NCBI RefSeq assembly: GCF_900176505.1
Contig: NZ_FWYB01000006.1
Coordinates: 124,001-188,000, forward strand
Reading direction: 5' to 3'
Length of the DNA: 64,000 nt
Source: Pedobacter nyackensis
GTDB taxonomy: Bacteria > Bacteroidota > Bacteroidia > Sphingobacteriales > Sphingobacteriaceae
Part shown: one piece after another, positions 43,731 through 53,519 of the stretch
Layout of the letters: each line of letters opens with the position of its first letter
Numbering within the stretch: position 1 is the first letter of the stretch
Position numbers and translations under genes: made by a program
Notes under the pieces: generated by a model
The model's input: the letters and a program-made list of their open reading frames with translations, nothing else
Databases searched by the model: none
Told to the model about the DNA's origin: nothing

Positions 43731-44867
43731 TTATTTAATGACTTCAGCCAGTTTCTTTTCTAAGGCTTCTCCCCTTAAATTCTTGGCAATAATTTTTCCT
43801 TTCGGATCGATTAAGAAATTGGAAGGAATGGCTTTAATAGCATATAGATTCCCAGCACCCTTAGGGTCATCGTTATTAGGATCGACTAACTGCATCCATG
43901 GCATTCCATCATCCTTTATTGCTTTAAGCCATTTTTCGCGGTCTCTTTCCTGATCAAGCGATACACCTAATACAGTGAAGTTTTTGTCTTTAAAAGCATT
44001 ATAAGCTTTCAATACTTTTGGGTTTTCAGCACGACAAGGGCCACACCAGGAAGCCCAGAAATCGATAAGCACATATTTCCCACGGTAATCAGACAATTTA
44101 ACAGGCTTATTTTCTGTATTCATTTGAGTGAATTCAGGAGCAATCTGACCAATCTCGGTAGACTTACTCGCCGCAATCGACGCGACAAAAGCTTTACCTG
44201 CTTTAGAATTCCGGTTTTTAGGCGATAAGCCATTAAACAATGGTTCAACCTTAGTCACATCAAAATACGACCCAGCAATTTTCTGCAAAGCATCAAAGCA
44301 GAAATAAGAATCAGGATTTTGTTTTATAAACTGAATTATTGCGGCTTTCCCGGATTCACCTGCCTGCTCCATTTTGGCCTCTAATGCATCAGTTAATGCT
44401 TTATCTTTGCGCTGTTCAGGAGTTAGACTACGGTATTCTTTCCTCAATTTAGTAAGTTCAGCATCTGAAGCTTCAACAGCAGCACTATACTTTCCATGCT
44501 CAGCATTAATCGCCGCTCCGCCAATTTTAGCTGTTTTAATGGAATCTACGGCATCAATCGTGATGATCCCTTTGTCAAGATATAGCGACCTTGCATCTGT
44601 ACGCCCTTTATTGCTTTTTACTTGCCCGGGATTACTATTGAAAGACATGTAAACCTGTTGCGGCCCTTCCAATGGACCTGTTAATTCGAACACACCATTT
44701 TTAACCAAGGCGCTGTCCCTTTCAGTTTTTCCGGCCTTATAATAATTGATATACACTTTACCATTCTTACCGGCATCTTTAAATTTACCTTTTACATGGT
44801 AGGTATTATTTTGCGCCCATCCCAATACCGGGATTAGGATAAGCGCAGTTGTAACTAGTTTCTTCAT
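43731..44867 (-). CDS. TlpA-like thioredoxin with DUF4369 domain, paralog
   Basis: This 378-aa protein has the same layout as its downstream neighbour: signal peptide (LILIPVLGWAQ), DUF4369-like domain (VYINYYKAGKTERDSALVKN) and TlpA domain with WCGPC in FWASWCGPCRAENPKVL. A lysine-rich helical insert lies between the two (about residues 130-170). The pair is separated by 103 bp. It lies 16 bp downstream of the PKD-like lipoprotein gene in the same operon. Periplasmic redox partner of the uptake system is a reasonable inference. Confidence 0.9.
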   Translation of the reverse strand: MKKLVTTALILIPVLGWAQNNTYHVKGKFKDAGKNGKVYINYYKAGKTERDSALVKNGVFELTGPLEGPQQVYMSFNSNPGQVKSNKGRTDARSLYLDKGIITIDAVDSIKTAKIGGAAINAEHGKYSAAVEASDAELTKLRKEYRSLTPEQRKDKALTDALEAKMEQAGESGKAAIIQFIKQNPDSYFCFDALQKIAGSYFDVTKVEPLFNGLSPKNRNSKAGKAFVASIAASKSTEIGQIAPEFTQMNTENKPVKLSDYRGKYVLIDFWASWCGPCRAENPKVLKAYNAFKDKNFTVLGVSLDQERDREKWLKAIKDDGMPWMQLVDPNNDDPKGAGNLYAIKAIPSNFLIDPKGKIIAKNLRGEALEKKLAEVIK

Positions 44868-44883
44868 AATATTTTATATCAGA

Positions 44884-46374
44884 TTATATATTAGGACTAC
44901 GGAAATTGATTTGTACGATGTTGCCAAAGCCACCAAATTTTTTACTGTATGTACCATTTGCTATATCGCCAATTGGCAAAAGATCCAGGTAATAAAGTTC
45001 ACCCTCGGTTCCATTGTAAGTTGCGGCTACCAGTCGTGCATTGTACAACGGATTGGCTTTACCCCAACCCGGTCCTTTATACATTTTCAGGTCTTTGATT
45101 TGTGTGTTGGCTGGAAAAGTATAAACCAGCTTAGCCGATTTTGAAAGGACACTGTATAAATAAATCTTATTGGCAACCGTATAATATAATTGTTTATTCA
45201 CTTCAGAAGCTGCAAAGCTACTGGCTTGGTCAATTTCAGGTGCAGCATCCATCTTATCCATAAGCCCCGTAGGTTTCTTGTTATTCGGCAACACAGAACA
45301 TAAATAGTAGCCAGTCGGATCTTTCATAACCAGGAAATATTCTGTGTTAGGCCCCCTATCGCCTCCTACCATTGTCTTATCAACCTTACTTAAGTCGTAA
45401 GCAATACCGTCATCCGTATTTTTGGTAAAAGTGTTAAATGACCGACTCGTATAGGTGGTATGCAGGAAACGCTTTCCATTATTGTCATAAAACAGTGCCC
45501 AATATGTTGATCCACTCATGAAATAAGGGAATACGGAATATCCTGCAGGGCCATTAAAACGGTCTGAATAGTTCGCCAATCCTTGATTAGGGGTTAACGT
45601 CCCATAAACGCTACCATTACTCATCACATACTGATCGAAATTGACACTGTTTACTGCATACCCTGGGTTGGAAACCGGAGAAATTGGAGCGTCAAATAAG
45701 TCGGGAGATTTCCCGGTAAAAGTGAAATCATTAGCACTGAAGCGATACATTCCCTGATCGGTAAACACATTTACATGTTCCAGTTTCGCCTGTATGCCAG
45801 CAAACGCAGCCAAAGGTTTCCCACTGATCGTTAAAGTTGGATTGGAAGCCCCTATAACATCCTGAAAAACAACATTATCCTGGCGAACAAAGGAAAGTAC
45901 TGCCTTTCCACCATTGTCGGCCATGACCAACCAACCTTCATAATACTTGCCATTAACTATTAGTGGATAACGTACAGATTGCTTTAAATTGGTCTTGGTA
46001 TCTGTTATGGTATATTGTAGCCTATACGTTCCTGGGGCCACCATTGCGGGAACATTTAGGTTTTTTTCTGTAGAAAGCGTGGTAGACTTAGTGGCCGGAT
46101 TAATTGGTGTAATTTCCCAACTATTTAAGTCTGCCGAACGGTATATTTCCCACTTATAAGTATAAGGACCACTACCAGCTACAGATTCAGTGATTTCTGG
46201 ATTAACAACGATCATATCACGTTGGACAACAACCAGGTCTTCAGTGGGAACATTAACTGTAACCTGGTTCACTTGATTATAAGTATATTTATTGTTTTCC
46301 TTTTTACAGGCAAACAGCAAGGCAAGGCAAATGGCCGCACCTGGTATGATTTGTTTAATTTGCATAAAGTTCAT
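44884..46374 (-). CDS. PKD-like lipoprotein
   Basis: This 496-aa protein has a lipobox in CLALLFACKKENN. The N-terminal region contains two PKD-like beta-sandwich segments (YTYKWEIYRSADLNSWEITP, YRLQYTITDTKTNLKQSV), and the later part is rich in beta structure resembling a propeller. It matches the PKD-like family proteins found in SusC/SusD loci, in which they may bind the nutrient on the cell surface. The DUF4843 gene ends 2 bp before its start, so they are tightly coupled. The start could also be the Met at codon 4. Confidence 0.85.
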   Translation of the reverse strand: MNFMQIKQIIPGAAICLALLFACKKENNKYTYNQVNQVTVNVPTEDLVVVQRDMIVVNPEITESVAGSGPYTYKWEIYRSADLNSWEITPINPATKSTTLSTEKNLNVPAMVAPGTYRLQYTITDTKTNLKQSVRYPLIVNGKYYEGWLVMADNGGKAVLSFVRQDNVVFQDVIGASNPTLTISGKPLAAFAGIQAKLEHVNVFTDQGMYRFSANDFTFTGKSPDLFDAPISPVSNPGYAVNSVNFDQYVMSNGSVYGTLTPNQGLANYSDRFNGPAGYSVFPYFMSGSTYWALFYDNNGKRFLHTTYTSRSFNTFTKNTDDGIAYDLSKVDKTMVGGDRGPNTEYFLVMKDPTGYYLCSVLPNNKKPTGLMDKMDAAPEIDQASSFAASEVNKQLYYTVANKIYLYSVLSKSAKLVYTFPANTQIKDLKMYKGPGWGKANPLYNARLVAATYNGTEGELYYLDLLPIGDIANGTYSKKFGGFGNIVQINFRSPNI

Positions 46375-46376
46375 TT

Positions 46377-47099
46377 TTACAATGGAAATTCTACTACTGC
46401 GCCATTTTCATCCATCAATGGGCCATGCAGAAGCACATAAGCATCCATTGCATTTCTCAACCTGCCCTTAATGTTAACCCACTGGGCATAAGATATAATC
46501 CCGCCCTTGGTATCTGGCCTAAAGTTCGCTGTACCATAAACGTCAATCATAAATTGATACCTGGCCCGGCTATACGCTCCAATATACGAGGCAATGTAAT
46601 TCCAGTAATCAGGTTTAACGAGGCGGTTGCTGAAGTTGACTTTAAAAAGTACGGTATTGGCAACATCTGACTGGCCTTTTGTACCAATAATAAAATCTTT
46701 GCTCTCCGCCACTTCCATAACCACTCTAACCTCTTTATTGTCTAAATCTGGTGTACTTAGCAGTACTAGTGGGTATCTAACCTGAAAAGAGTCTGCTGGA
46801 AGGTAAAGATCAGGAAGAATAAAGTGTTTTCCTTCAACTGCCGAAGTACCTGGCCCAGCTATAACTTTAATTTGTCTTGGTTGTTTGGACAGCTTTCCTA
46901 TCAGGCGCATTTTAACCCACACGGTATCTTTTGTTTTGGGGACAGTATTGAAACTGAAAGAATAGCTCACACTATCCTGTTCTACACCGGACTTATAGTA
47001 AAAAGTTATGCCGTCTTTTCCAGAAAACACAGCCTCAGGCCCCTTTTTACAGGATGCTAAAATCATCAGCATCACAAATATGATTGATAAATATCTCAT
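46377..47099 (-). CDS. DUF4843-family lipoprotein
   Basis: This 240-aa lipoprotein has a lipobox in LMILASCKKGPE. It matches DUF4843 by YYKSGVEQDSVSYSFSFNTV, VWVKMRLIGKLSKQPRQIKV and AVEGKHFILPD. Members occur almost only beside SusC/SusD pairs and probably contact the nutrient or the SusD-like protein at the surface. It is located directly between the SusD-like gene (11 bp upstream) and the PKD-like gene. Confidence 0.88.
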   Translation of the reverse strand: MRYLSIIFVMLMILASCKKGPEAVFSGKDGITFYYKSGVEQDSVSYSFSFNTVPKTKDTVWVKMRLIGKLSKQPRQIKVIAGPGTSAVEGKHFILPDLYLPADSFQVRYPLVLLSTPDLDNKEVRVVMEVAESKDFIIGTKGQSDVANTVLFKVNFSNRLVKPDYWNYIASYIGAYSRARYQFMIDVYGTANFRPDTKGGIISYAQWVNIKGRLRNAMDAYVLLHGPLMDENGAVVEFPL

Positions 47100-47110
47100 T
47101 TCCTTTTGCT

Positions 47111-48532
47111 TTAGTTATAGTTAGGATTAAATTCCAGCTCATTATCCGGAACAGGGACTACGTAGTTCGCTTCCGTGAGGTTTTTAGTCGAAAACAACAT
47201 CCTCGGACTCAACTTACGTTTATAGTAATAAAACAGCTGACCTTCGGCATAAAAATCTTTTTGGTATTCTTTGGTAATCTCATCAGTAAGTCGTTGAGCC
47301 GTAACTCCAGAAGCTATAACAGGAAGCACTCTTTTATCTCTCACTTGATTCAAAAACACCAAGCCTTCATCGGGTGTTGTCGCTGTCTCTGCCATAATAT
47401 AATACATTTCGGACAAGCGCATTAAAGTCACATTTTGATCCAGACGGTCATTCTCAACAGTACCGACCCAAGTTTGCCAGTATTTTGAGCAAAATGAGAT
47501 TAGTCCATCCGTTTCAATCAGGTTTGCGTATCGAATATCTGTACCACCAGTAGCATCAACTTCATATAGCGTTTTAAAATCAGCAAGCGTACGGGTAAGA
47601 TTCTTTCTATTGTCGCTTACTGTTTTGAAATACGCATTTTCCGTTTCTACCCATACTCTCATATCTTTCACACGAATTGCAAATACTTGTTCAGTTGAAA
47701 AGGTGCGATCCTTTGCTGCTGCTGCCACAGATACTTTTTTAGCGTCTATCAGTGTAAATATTCCCGAGTTTATGACTTCATTTGCTGCTGCTGCTGCATT
47801 AACCTTATCTCCCCTAAACAAGTAAACCTTGGCCTGTAAGGCTTTTATGGCATAATAATTCATGCGGAAACGTCTACTTTTCTCTGTTAAGATCGGGTCT
47901 TTACCTTTCATCAGCATTTCTGCCTGCTTCAAGTCTTCAAGAATGAAAGCAGATACCTCTGCTACGGTAGATGGAACTTTAGACAGCGCATTGAGTTCCG
48001 TACGATAGGGAATTGCTTTTTTTGTTGGGTTTGTTGCGAAATTTGCACCAAATAGACGCAGCAGATCAAAATGCAGGTAAGCCCGAACACCCAATGTCTC
48101 CCCTTTTATAAGGCCGTAGTGATGCGCTGTAAACTTATCCTTTTTGTCGTCTATCTTCGCCAGGATATTATTTGCTCCAGCAATGGTATTGTAAGCCTTT
48201 GTCCAGATTGCAGCCACCAGTGGTGCAGCATCAGCACCTTTGTAATTTAAGGCAACAGTTGTTGGAAAGGAAAAAACACTGCTAAGTGAGGCGCTATAGT
48301 TTTGAGCAATTAAGCTGCTAAAACCCATAGTGAGGTTATCACCATACAAATCCCGACTTGCCATTTGCGAATAGAGTCCAGTTAAGGCTTGTTGAAACCC
48401 CACTTCAGAGCTCAAGAGCTGATCCGATCCCATGGTAGATTTTGGATCGACTTCTAGAAATTTTTTACATCCTGCGCCAGACACCAATATGAACATGGTT
48501 AGTATGGCAAATATTTTTGTCTTTGTTTTCAT
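47111..48532 (-). CDS. SusD/RagB-family outer-membrane lipoprotein
   Basis: This 473-aa lipoprotein has lipobox VSGAGCKKFLEVDPKS, the classic SusD start. SusD-like helical segments are visible (ALTGLYSQMASRDLYGD, LGVRAYLHFDLLRLFG) and the C-terminal LTDEITKEYQKDFYAEGQ. It probably forms the surface lid over the SusC-like pore. It lies 11 bp after the SusC gene. The ligand is unknown; the absence of glycoside hydrolases argues against a simple polysaccharide. Confidence 0.93.
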   Translation of the reverse strand: MKTKTKIFAILTMFILVSGAGCKKFLEVDPKSTMGSDQLLSSEVGFQQALTGLYSQMASRDLYGDNLTMGFSSLIAQNYSASLSSVFSFPTTVALNYKGADAAPLVAAIWTKAYNTIAGANNILAKIDDKKDKFTAHHYGLIKGETLGVRAYLHFDLLRLFGANFATNPTKKAIPYRTELNALSKVPSTVAEVSAFILEDLKQAEMLMKGKDPILTEKSRRFRMNYYAIKALQAKVYLFRGDKVNAAAAANEVINSGIFTLIDAKKVSVAAAAKDRTFSTEQVFAIRVKDMRVWVETENAYFKTVSDNRKNLTRTLADFKTLYEVDATGGTDIRYANLIETDGLISFCSKYWQTWVGTVENDRLDQNVTLMRLSEMYYIMAETATTPDEGLVFLNQVRDKRVLPVIASGVTAQRLTDEITKEYQKDFYAEGQLFYYYKRKLSPRMLFSTKNLTEANYVVPVPDNELEFNPNYN

Positions 48533-48543
48533 ATCAATGCATA

Positions 48544-51500
48544 TTAAAATCCTGCCCGTATGGATAGAGAAAAGGTGCGAGAAAATGGATTATTGGTGCC
48601 GCGTTCTAACTCAACAGAGCTAAGCGTGAACAAATCATTGGTGCTGGCTGTAAGTGAGAAACTGCTTAGCCCCATTCTTTTCACGAAGGCATGTTTATAG
48701 AAATTATATCCAACAGATGCCGAATTCAGACTCATGGTATTGTCATCTTGAACAAACCTGGAGCTTAATCTTGTTAAAACAGGATTGGTTCCAAATCTGG
48801 TAAACATACTTTCATCACCAGGCTTTGTCCAGCCAAGATCGTAGGCTCTTCTGTCTACATTATATTTTGTATCCGCACCCTGTACCTTATCTACCAACGT
48901 TTGGTTGTAAATCTGTCCGCCAAAACGATAACTAAAGATTACACCAACCTCTAATCCTCTGTAGTTCAAGTTAGATCCGAATGCACCGTTCCATTTTGGA
49001 TCTGTTATGCCAACAGCAACTTTGTCAGCAGCGGCCCAGGTAAAAGTAGTTGTACCATCTTTTTTAAGGAACACCTCTGTTCCAGAAATTGGATCTATAC
49101 CCAATGACCGAACAACAAATAAGGTGTTGATGGATTGACCCTCCTCGAGGATGATATTCGGAGCTTTTTGGTTACTTGCCGCATTCAACTTAGTATTACT
49201 TGCTTTAAGTTTATTAGACAACTCTTTAAGGACATTTTTATTGGTAACAGCGGCAACATTAACAGACCATACAATGGCCTTTTGTTTATTGTCTATAATT
49301 TTATAACGTCCGTAAAATTCATAGCCCGTATTCTGGATCTTCCCTAAATTTTCTGCATAATCACTAAAACCATTTGATGGTGCTAAAGAAACATTGGTAA
49401 TGGTGTTGTTTGTGGTACTTCTATAGTGATCAAAACGCATATCCAATCTATCGTGGAACAAGGTAATGTCAAGCCCCAGATTTAAGGTCCGCACATCTTG
49501 CCACCCCAACTCGGTATTGCCTAAGCCCATTATAGCAGCACCTAAATCTCCATCGTAAACATTATCTACACCAAATGTATAACGAGTTTGTGCACGATAA
49601 GCTGGAATATTCAGGGAACCGGAAGAACCATAGCTAGCTCTTGCTTTTAATCTGCTTACTTGTTGATTTCCCTTAAAGAAGGCTTCATTATGTATGTTCC
49701 AACCGAGACCTGTAGACCAGAAAGTACCATATCTTTTATTCGATCCGAATTGGGATGACCCATCTCTTCTTACAGAAATATCAGCCAGGTAACGGTTATC
49801 AAAAGCATAATTAGCATTTAGTAACAAACCTAATCGCCTTACTGTACTTTCATCTCCTGTAGGGCGAGAATCAGGTTTATATTGCGAAGCGAAAAGCAGG
49901 TTATCCAACTGATCAAACGGGAAACCTACCGTCGATACATTATAGAAATTACTTGATGTGCTTGCAATATTAACCCCTAAAGTTGAATAAATTAAATGCT
50001 TACCCATGCTTTTGTTGAAGTTAGCCGTAGTTAAATTCTCAAAGCCAAGTGAGTTGTTATTACCTACGTCATAAGATCCTTTACGCTTCAGATCCTTTTC
50101 ATTCACAAACATGGAATGTTGAGCCGGGAAAAATTTGTCTGAAGAACCGGTTTGCTTATTTAAGCTAAACGCACTTTCCAGAAATAGTGAAGGCAAAATA
50201 TTCCATCTTATCTGCAGATTATTGGAAATACCGAAGTATTGAGATTTGTTAATGGTATTGAGCTGCGCATCATACAACGGATTGGTAAATGTACCAAAAG
50301 CATTGGTTTCCATAACTTTTACAGGGTTCCCATTTTCGTCAAAAGGTTTCCAATATGGATTCATCCGCGCATATTGAGAAAACGCACCATAAGAAGATTC
50401 ATTCGCCGTATTTTGAAACAGCCGGACAGAGTTTCTAAAACGAAGGTTCTTTACTTCATAACTTAAATCGAACTGTCCAGAGTAGTTGTTACGATTCTGG
50501 CCCTTCATTACTCCTTTTTGAAAATCTCCAGTCATCTGTAAACCATACCGGATAAATTGGTCGCCACCTTGAACATATAAAGACGTGCGGTTACTGGTAC
50601 CCGTTTGTGTCGGAAAAGACAACCAATCGGTATTCACACCATTAGCAACTGCTCTAGCTCTGCTGTTGTAAATCTCATCCAATGTATACTGTTGATTAGA
50701 TTGACCAGCAGTATAAAACCCTACCCGCTTTTCAAAATCCAGTTTCTCAGCTGCATTAAGCAAGTTGTAAACAGATAAATCTGGTGTAGTTAACCTGAAA
50801 TCGTTATTCACAGTTACCTGTAATTTACCCGATTTCGGCAATACTGTTGTAATAACAAGTACTCCGTTTGCGCCCCTTGAACCATAAATTGAAGTTGCTG
50901 AAGCATCCTTTAAAATGGTAATCGACTTGATCATGTTCATGTCCAGATCAAAGATTCGTTGTGCTCCAACCTGAAAACCATCAAGAATAAACAAAGGTGC
51001 ATTTGGATTATCCGCGAACTCTCCAGTTAAATTGGGTAAGGAATTTGCCCCTCTCAACTGAATTTCAGGTAACTGATTAATGTTTCCACCCATGACATTA
51101 TTAGGAACAAGGCGAAGCGCAGGATCAAGAGCAGCTATTGCCGCAAAAATACTGTTTGAATTAACCCTTTTAAGTTCCTGTCCATCGATCGTTTTGGCCG
51201 CTCCTGTGAAATTTTCTACAGGTCTGTCAAATACACCCGTTACCACTACATTATCCAGAGACGTTAAATCCTCTTCCAGTCGGATCGTGAAACTCTTAAA
51301 GTTAGCAAGCGCCACTTCCTGAGTTTTATAGCCGACAAAGCGAATAACCAGGGTTTCAGTACCATTCGGAACGTTCAGGGCAAAATTACCTTTGACATCC
51401 GTTTGTGTGCCGATTTTTGTTCCCTTAATGATTACCGTAACACCTGGAAGGGGTTTTCCATCTTTTCTATCCACAACAGTACCTTGTATCTTCCTATCTG

Positions 51501-51933
51501 GAGCAATAACACCATCATTCCGTTCCCTGATTACAATAGTTTTGTTCTGTATCTCGTAGGTAAATGGTTGGTTTAGAAAACACCTTTCCAATACATCAGC
51601 TAAGGATGCATTTCTGGCAAAGACATCTACTTTTCTAGCCAGCTTTATTTGTGGTGTAGCGTATACAAAATCGTATCCACTTTGCTTTCTGATCTCCTTA
51701 AACACTTCTGTTAAAGAGATATTATTTTTGGTTAGGTTTATTTTCTGTGCAAAACCTCCTGCACTTACCTGAAGTAAGGAGGCGGTTAACAGAATTACGG
51801 TTAGGTTGATTCGCATAATCAGTTTTCTTTTATCTGTATTACGAATCAGGTCCAAAACCGAATTCATAATACGCAAAATTGGTTGTGCCACGCGAGCTAA
51901 ATGCCTGCGTTTAAATAGCGCATAAAATTTCAT
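48544..51933 (-). CDS. SusC/RagA-family TonB-dependent receptor with STN domain
   Basis: This 1129-aa outer-membrane receptor has a long N-terminus: a stretch of about 40 residues before the hydrophobic signal (LTVILLTASLLQVSAGGFAQ), an STN (secretin/TonB) domain, a carboxypeptidase-regulatory domain (DRKDGKPLPGVTVIIKGTKI), a plug (DASATSIYGSRGANGVLVIT) and a barrel ending SLSIRAGF. The STN domain signals to FecR through the periplasm in ECF systems, which fits the fecR and sigma genes upstream. It imports an unknown nutrient using TonB. The start is the first ATG in frame. Confidence 0.94.
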   Translation of the reverse strand: MKFYALFKRRHLARVAQPILRIMNSVLDLIRNTDKRKLIMRINLTVILLTASLLQVSAGGFAQKINLTKNNISLTEVFKEIRKQSGYDFVYATPQIKLARKVDVFARNASLADVLERCFLNQPFTYEIQNKTIVIRERNDGVIAPDRKIQGTVVDRKDGKPLPGVTVIIKGTKIGTQTDVKGNFALNVPNGTETLVIRFVGYKTQEVALANFKSFTIRLEEDLTSLDNVVVTGVFDRPVENFTGAAKTIDGQELKRVNSNSIFAAIAALDPALRLVPNNVMGGNINQLPEIQLRGANSLPNLTGEFADNPNAPLFILDGFQVGAQRIFDLDMNMIKSITILKDASATSIYGSRGANGVLVITTVLPKSGKLQVTVNNDFRLTTPDLSVYNLLNAAEKLDFEKRVGFYTAGQSNQQYTLDEIYNSRARAVANGVNTDWLSFPTQTGTSNRTSLYVQGGDQFIRYGLQMTGDFQKGVMKGQNRNNYSGQFDLSYEVKNLRFRNSVRLFQNTANESSYGAFSQYARMNPYWKPFDENGNPVKVMETNAFGTFTNPLYDAQLNTINKSQYFGISNNLQIRWNILPSLFLESAFSLNKQTGSSDKFFPAQHSMFVNEKDLKRKGSYDVGNNNSLGFENLTTANFNKSMGKHLIYSTLGVNIASTSSNFYNVSTVGFPFDQLDNLLFASQYKPDSRPTGDESTVRRLGLLLNANYAFDNRYLADISVRRDGSSQFGSNKRYGTFWSTGLGWNIHNEAFFKGNQQVSRLKARASYGSSGSLNIPAYRAQTRYTFGVDNVYDGDLGAAIMGLGNTELGWQDVRTLNLGLDITLFHDRLDMRFDHYRSTTNNTITNVSLAPSNGFSDYAENLGKIQNTGYEFYGRYKIIDNKQKAIVWSVNVAAVTNKNVLKELSNKLKASNTKLNAASNQKAPNIILEEGQSINTLFVVRSLGIDPISGTEVFLKKDGTTTFTWAAADKVAVGITDPKWNGAFGSNLNYRGLEVGVIFSYRFGGQIYNQTLVDKVQGADTKYNVDRRAYDLGWTKPGDESMFTRFGTNPVLTRLSSRFVQDDNTMSLNSASVGYNFYKHAFVKRMGLSSFSLTASTNDLFTLSSVELERGTNNPFSRTFSLSIRAGF

Positions 51934-51940
51934 ACATTTG
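51910..51940 (+). promoter_or_regulatory. Plus-strand promoter inside the susC start region
   Basis: TTTA at 51910-51913 and TACATTTG at 51933-51940 are separated by exactly 19 bp. The second matches the -7 consensus TAnnTTTG perfectly, and the first differs in one base from the TTTG -33 element. It points away from susC and overlaps its start codon. Confidence 0.6.
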
Positions 51941-51943
51941 AAT

Positions 51944-52067
51944 TTTAGGCCCCTGATTTAGGTTAGGGGTTTAGGTTTGGTTTTAGTTAATTATAGTGTG
52001 CGAAACATTCTTTTTAAATAAATCAGACTGTATAGCCAGGGGTGGGTCCAAGCACTCCTGGTTTTTT
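51944..52067 (+). ncRNA. Candidate antisense small RNA opposite the susC leader
   Basis: A plus-strand promoter (51910-51940) is followed about 125 bp later by an intrinsic terminator: stem CCAGGGGTG (52036-52044) with CACTCCTGG (52053-52061), one wobble, then six Ts (52062-52067). The transcript would also begin with a small hairpin (CCCCT/AGGGG at 51950-51969). It would cover the 5' leader of susC on the opposite strand, in the gap between fecR and susC. Antisense sRNAs of this layout, such as DonS of Bacteroides fragilis, are known to repress Sus-type loci. There is no open frame of note. Start and end are predictions. Confidence 0.6.
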
Positions 52068-52107
52068 CGTTTTTGATACGAAGTATGATCTATTATGCTT
52101 GTAAAGT

Positions 52108-53304
52108 TTACGGCATAACTGTCACCCTCCTTCCCTCAATCTTAAAGTGAACTGTTCTGGTTGTTTCCAATACTTTCAGTACTTCTGATAGTTTTTTACT
52201 TCTGGATATTTCCCCGCCAAAATCAACATCAGGTATTTTTCCCTGATAAACGACATCTACATCGTACCAGCGTTCCAATTTGCGCATGATACTCTCTATA
52301 CTTTCATCATTGAATACAAAGTTCCCGTTTCTCCAATCAATGAACTGCGTAGCGTCTATTTCAACGACTTTAAACGTGTTCTTTAAGATCGACTGTTGCC
52401 CTGGGTTAAGCATTACATGATCCCGTGATGAACTAGCCACCTTTACAGATCCTTCCAGCAAAGTTGTCTTGGTAACACCCTCGTTTTGATAACTATTGAT
52501 GTTAAAATGTGTACCCAATACGGTTACATCCTGCGCTTTGCCAGCACCATTGGTCGACACAACAAAAGGTTGCCTCTGATTTTTAGCTACTTCAAAATAG
52601 CCTTCGCCTGTTAACACTACCTTACGTACAGCATCCTTAAAAGCTATTGGGTATTTTAAGGACGACAAAGCATTTAGCCAAACAGTAGTTCCATCAGGAA
52701 GATTTATCTGATACTGGCCACCCGCCGGAGTGCTGATCGTATTGTATACCACTTCAGTTGTACCCGCCATATCATCGCTTACTTCATAAACCAGTTGTCC
52801 ATCTTTAGTCTTGGTAACAACCATTCCTGCTTGTCTTGCCAATTCGCCATTGTCAGCGTCTGTTAAGGATACTTTTGATCCATCTGCCAATGTCAATATT
52901 GCTTTATTTCCACCAGGTTGTACATCATTCCCTTGGTGCTGGGCGGTTAAGCCCTTCTGATTTGTTGTACCAGAGTTGATATAAAAATAGAAAACAGCAG
53001 AAACAACAATAAGAACGGCCGCTGCTATACTATACTTAAAGTACCCACTGAGTGGTCGGGATGCTTTTTCGATTTCAGCATCAGGGCTAAGGTTAGGCTT
53101 CAACTGACTATAAATATGCTGCATGCGCGCGTCAAGCTCAGCGTCGTCAACCACTGCAGTATCCTTCTCCATTTCAGCCGCAATCACTTGCTTCAATTCC
53201 GCTTCATTACCGACTTCGTTAAAATTCTGCATCAACAACCTGATCTCGGCGGTTGTGCAGTCATCTCTCATATATTTGGCAAAAAGTCCTTTTAAATTAC
53301 TCAT
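52108..53304 (-). CDS. FecR-family anti-sigma/transducer protein
   Basis: A protein of about 398 aa, started at the ATG at 53304 (MSNLKGLFAKYM); longer starts are possible a few codons upstream. The cytoplasmic N-terminus of about 95 aa should bind the sigma factor. A membrane helix (KYSIAAAVLIVVSAVFYFYI) is followed by the FecR domain (LPDGTTVWLNALSSLKYP, LTGEGYFEVAKNQRQPFVVS) and a C-terminal DUF4974-like STN-binding domain (FNDESIESIMRKLERWYDVD). It relays the SusC signal to the ECF sigma factor. It is divergent from the sigma gene. Confidence 0.95.
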   Translation of the reverse strand: MSNLKGLFAKYMRDDCTTAEIRLLMQNFNEVGNEAELKQVIAAEMEKDTAVVDDAELDARMQHIYSQLKPNLSPDAEIEKASRPLSGYFKYSIAAAVLIVVSAVFYFYINSGTTNQKGLTAQHQGNDVQPGGNKAILTLADGSKVSLTDADNGELARQAGMVVTKTKDGQLVYEVSDDMAGTTEVVYNTISTPAGGQYQINLPDGTTVWLNALSSLKYPIAFKDAVRKVVLTGEGYFEVAKNQRQPFVVSTNGAGKAQDVTVLGTHFNINSYQNEGVTKTTLLEGSVKVASSSRDHVMLNPGQQSILKNTFKVVEIDATQFIDWRNGNFVFNDESIESIMRKLERWYDVDVVYQGKIPDVDFGGEISRSKKLSEVLKVLETTRTVHFKIEGRRVTVMP

Positions 53305-53435
53305 ATACATTATGCGACACATTTTTAATGTGCCCTATATAAACCAATACGGAGTAAACAGGAAATACATTGATGCGCTTAGTGAAATATTTACAATAAT
53401 TTAATAAGCAGCTAACAATCAGTAGAATAATTTCA

Positions 53436-53466
53436 CAATAAACGATCGGTTGAACAAAGTTTATTG
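53436..53466. repeat. Inverted repeat in the sigma/fecR intergenic region
   Basis: CAATAAAC (53436-53443) and GTTTATTG (53459-53466) form perfect eight-base arms around 15 bases in the divergent control region. It may be an operator or a hairpin in the leader. I recognise no regulator site. Confidence 0.4.
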
Positions 53467-53519
53467 AATACTTAAAAATATTGTATATCATTGAATAATA
53501 ACCCAAACAACCACCACCA

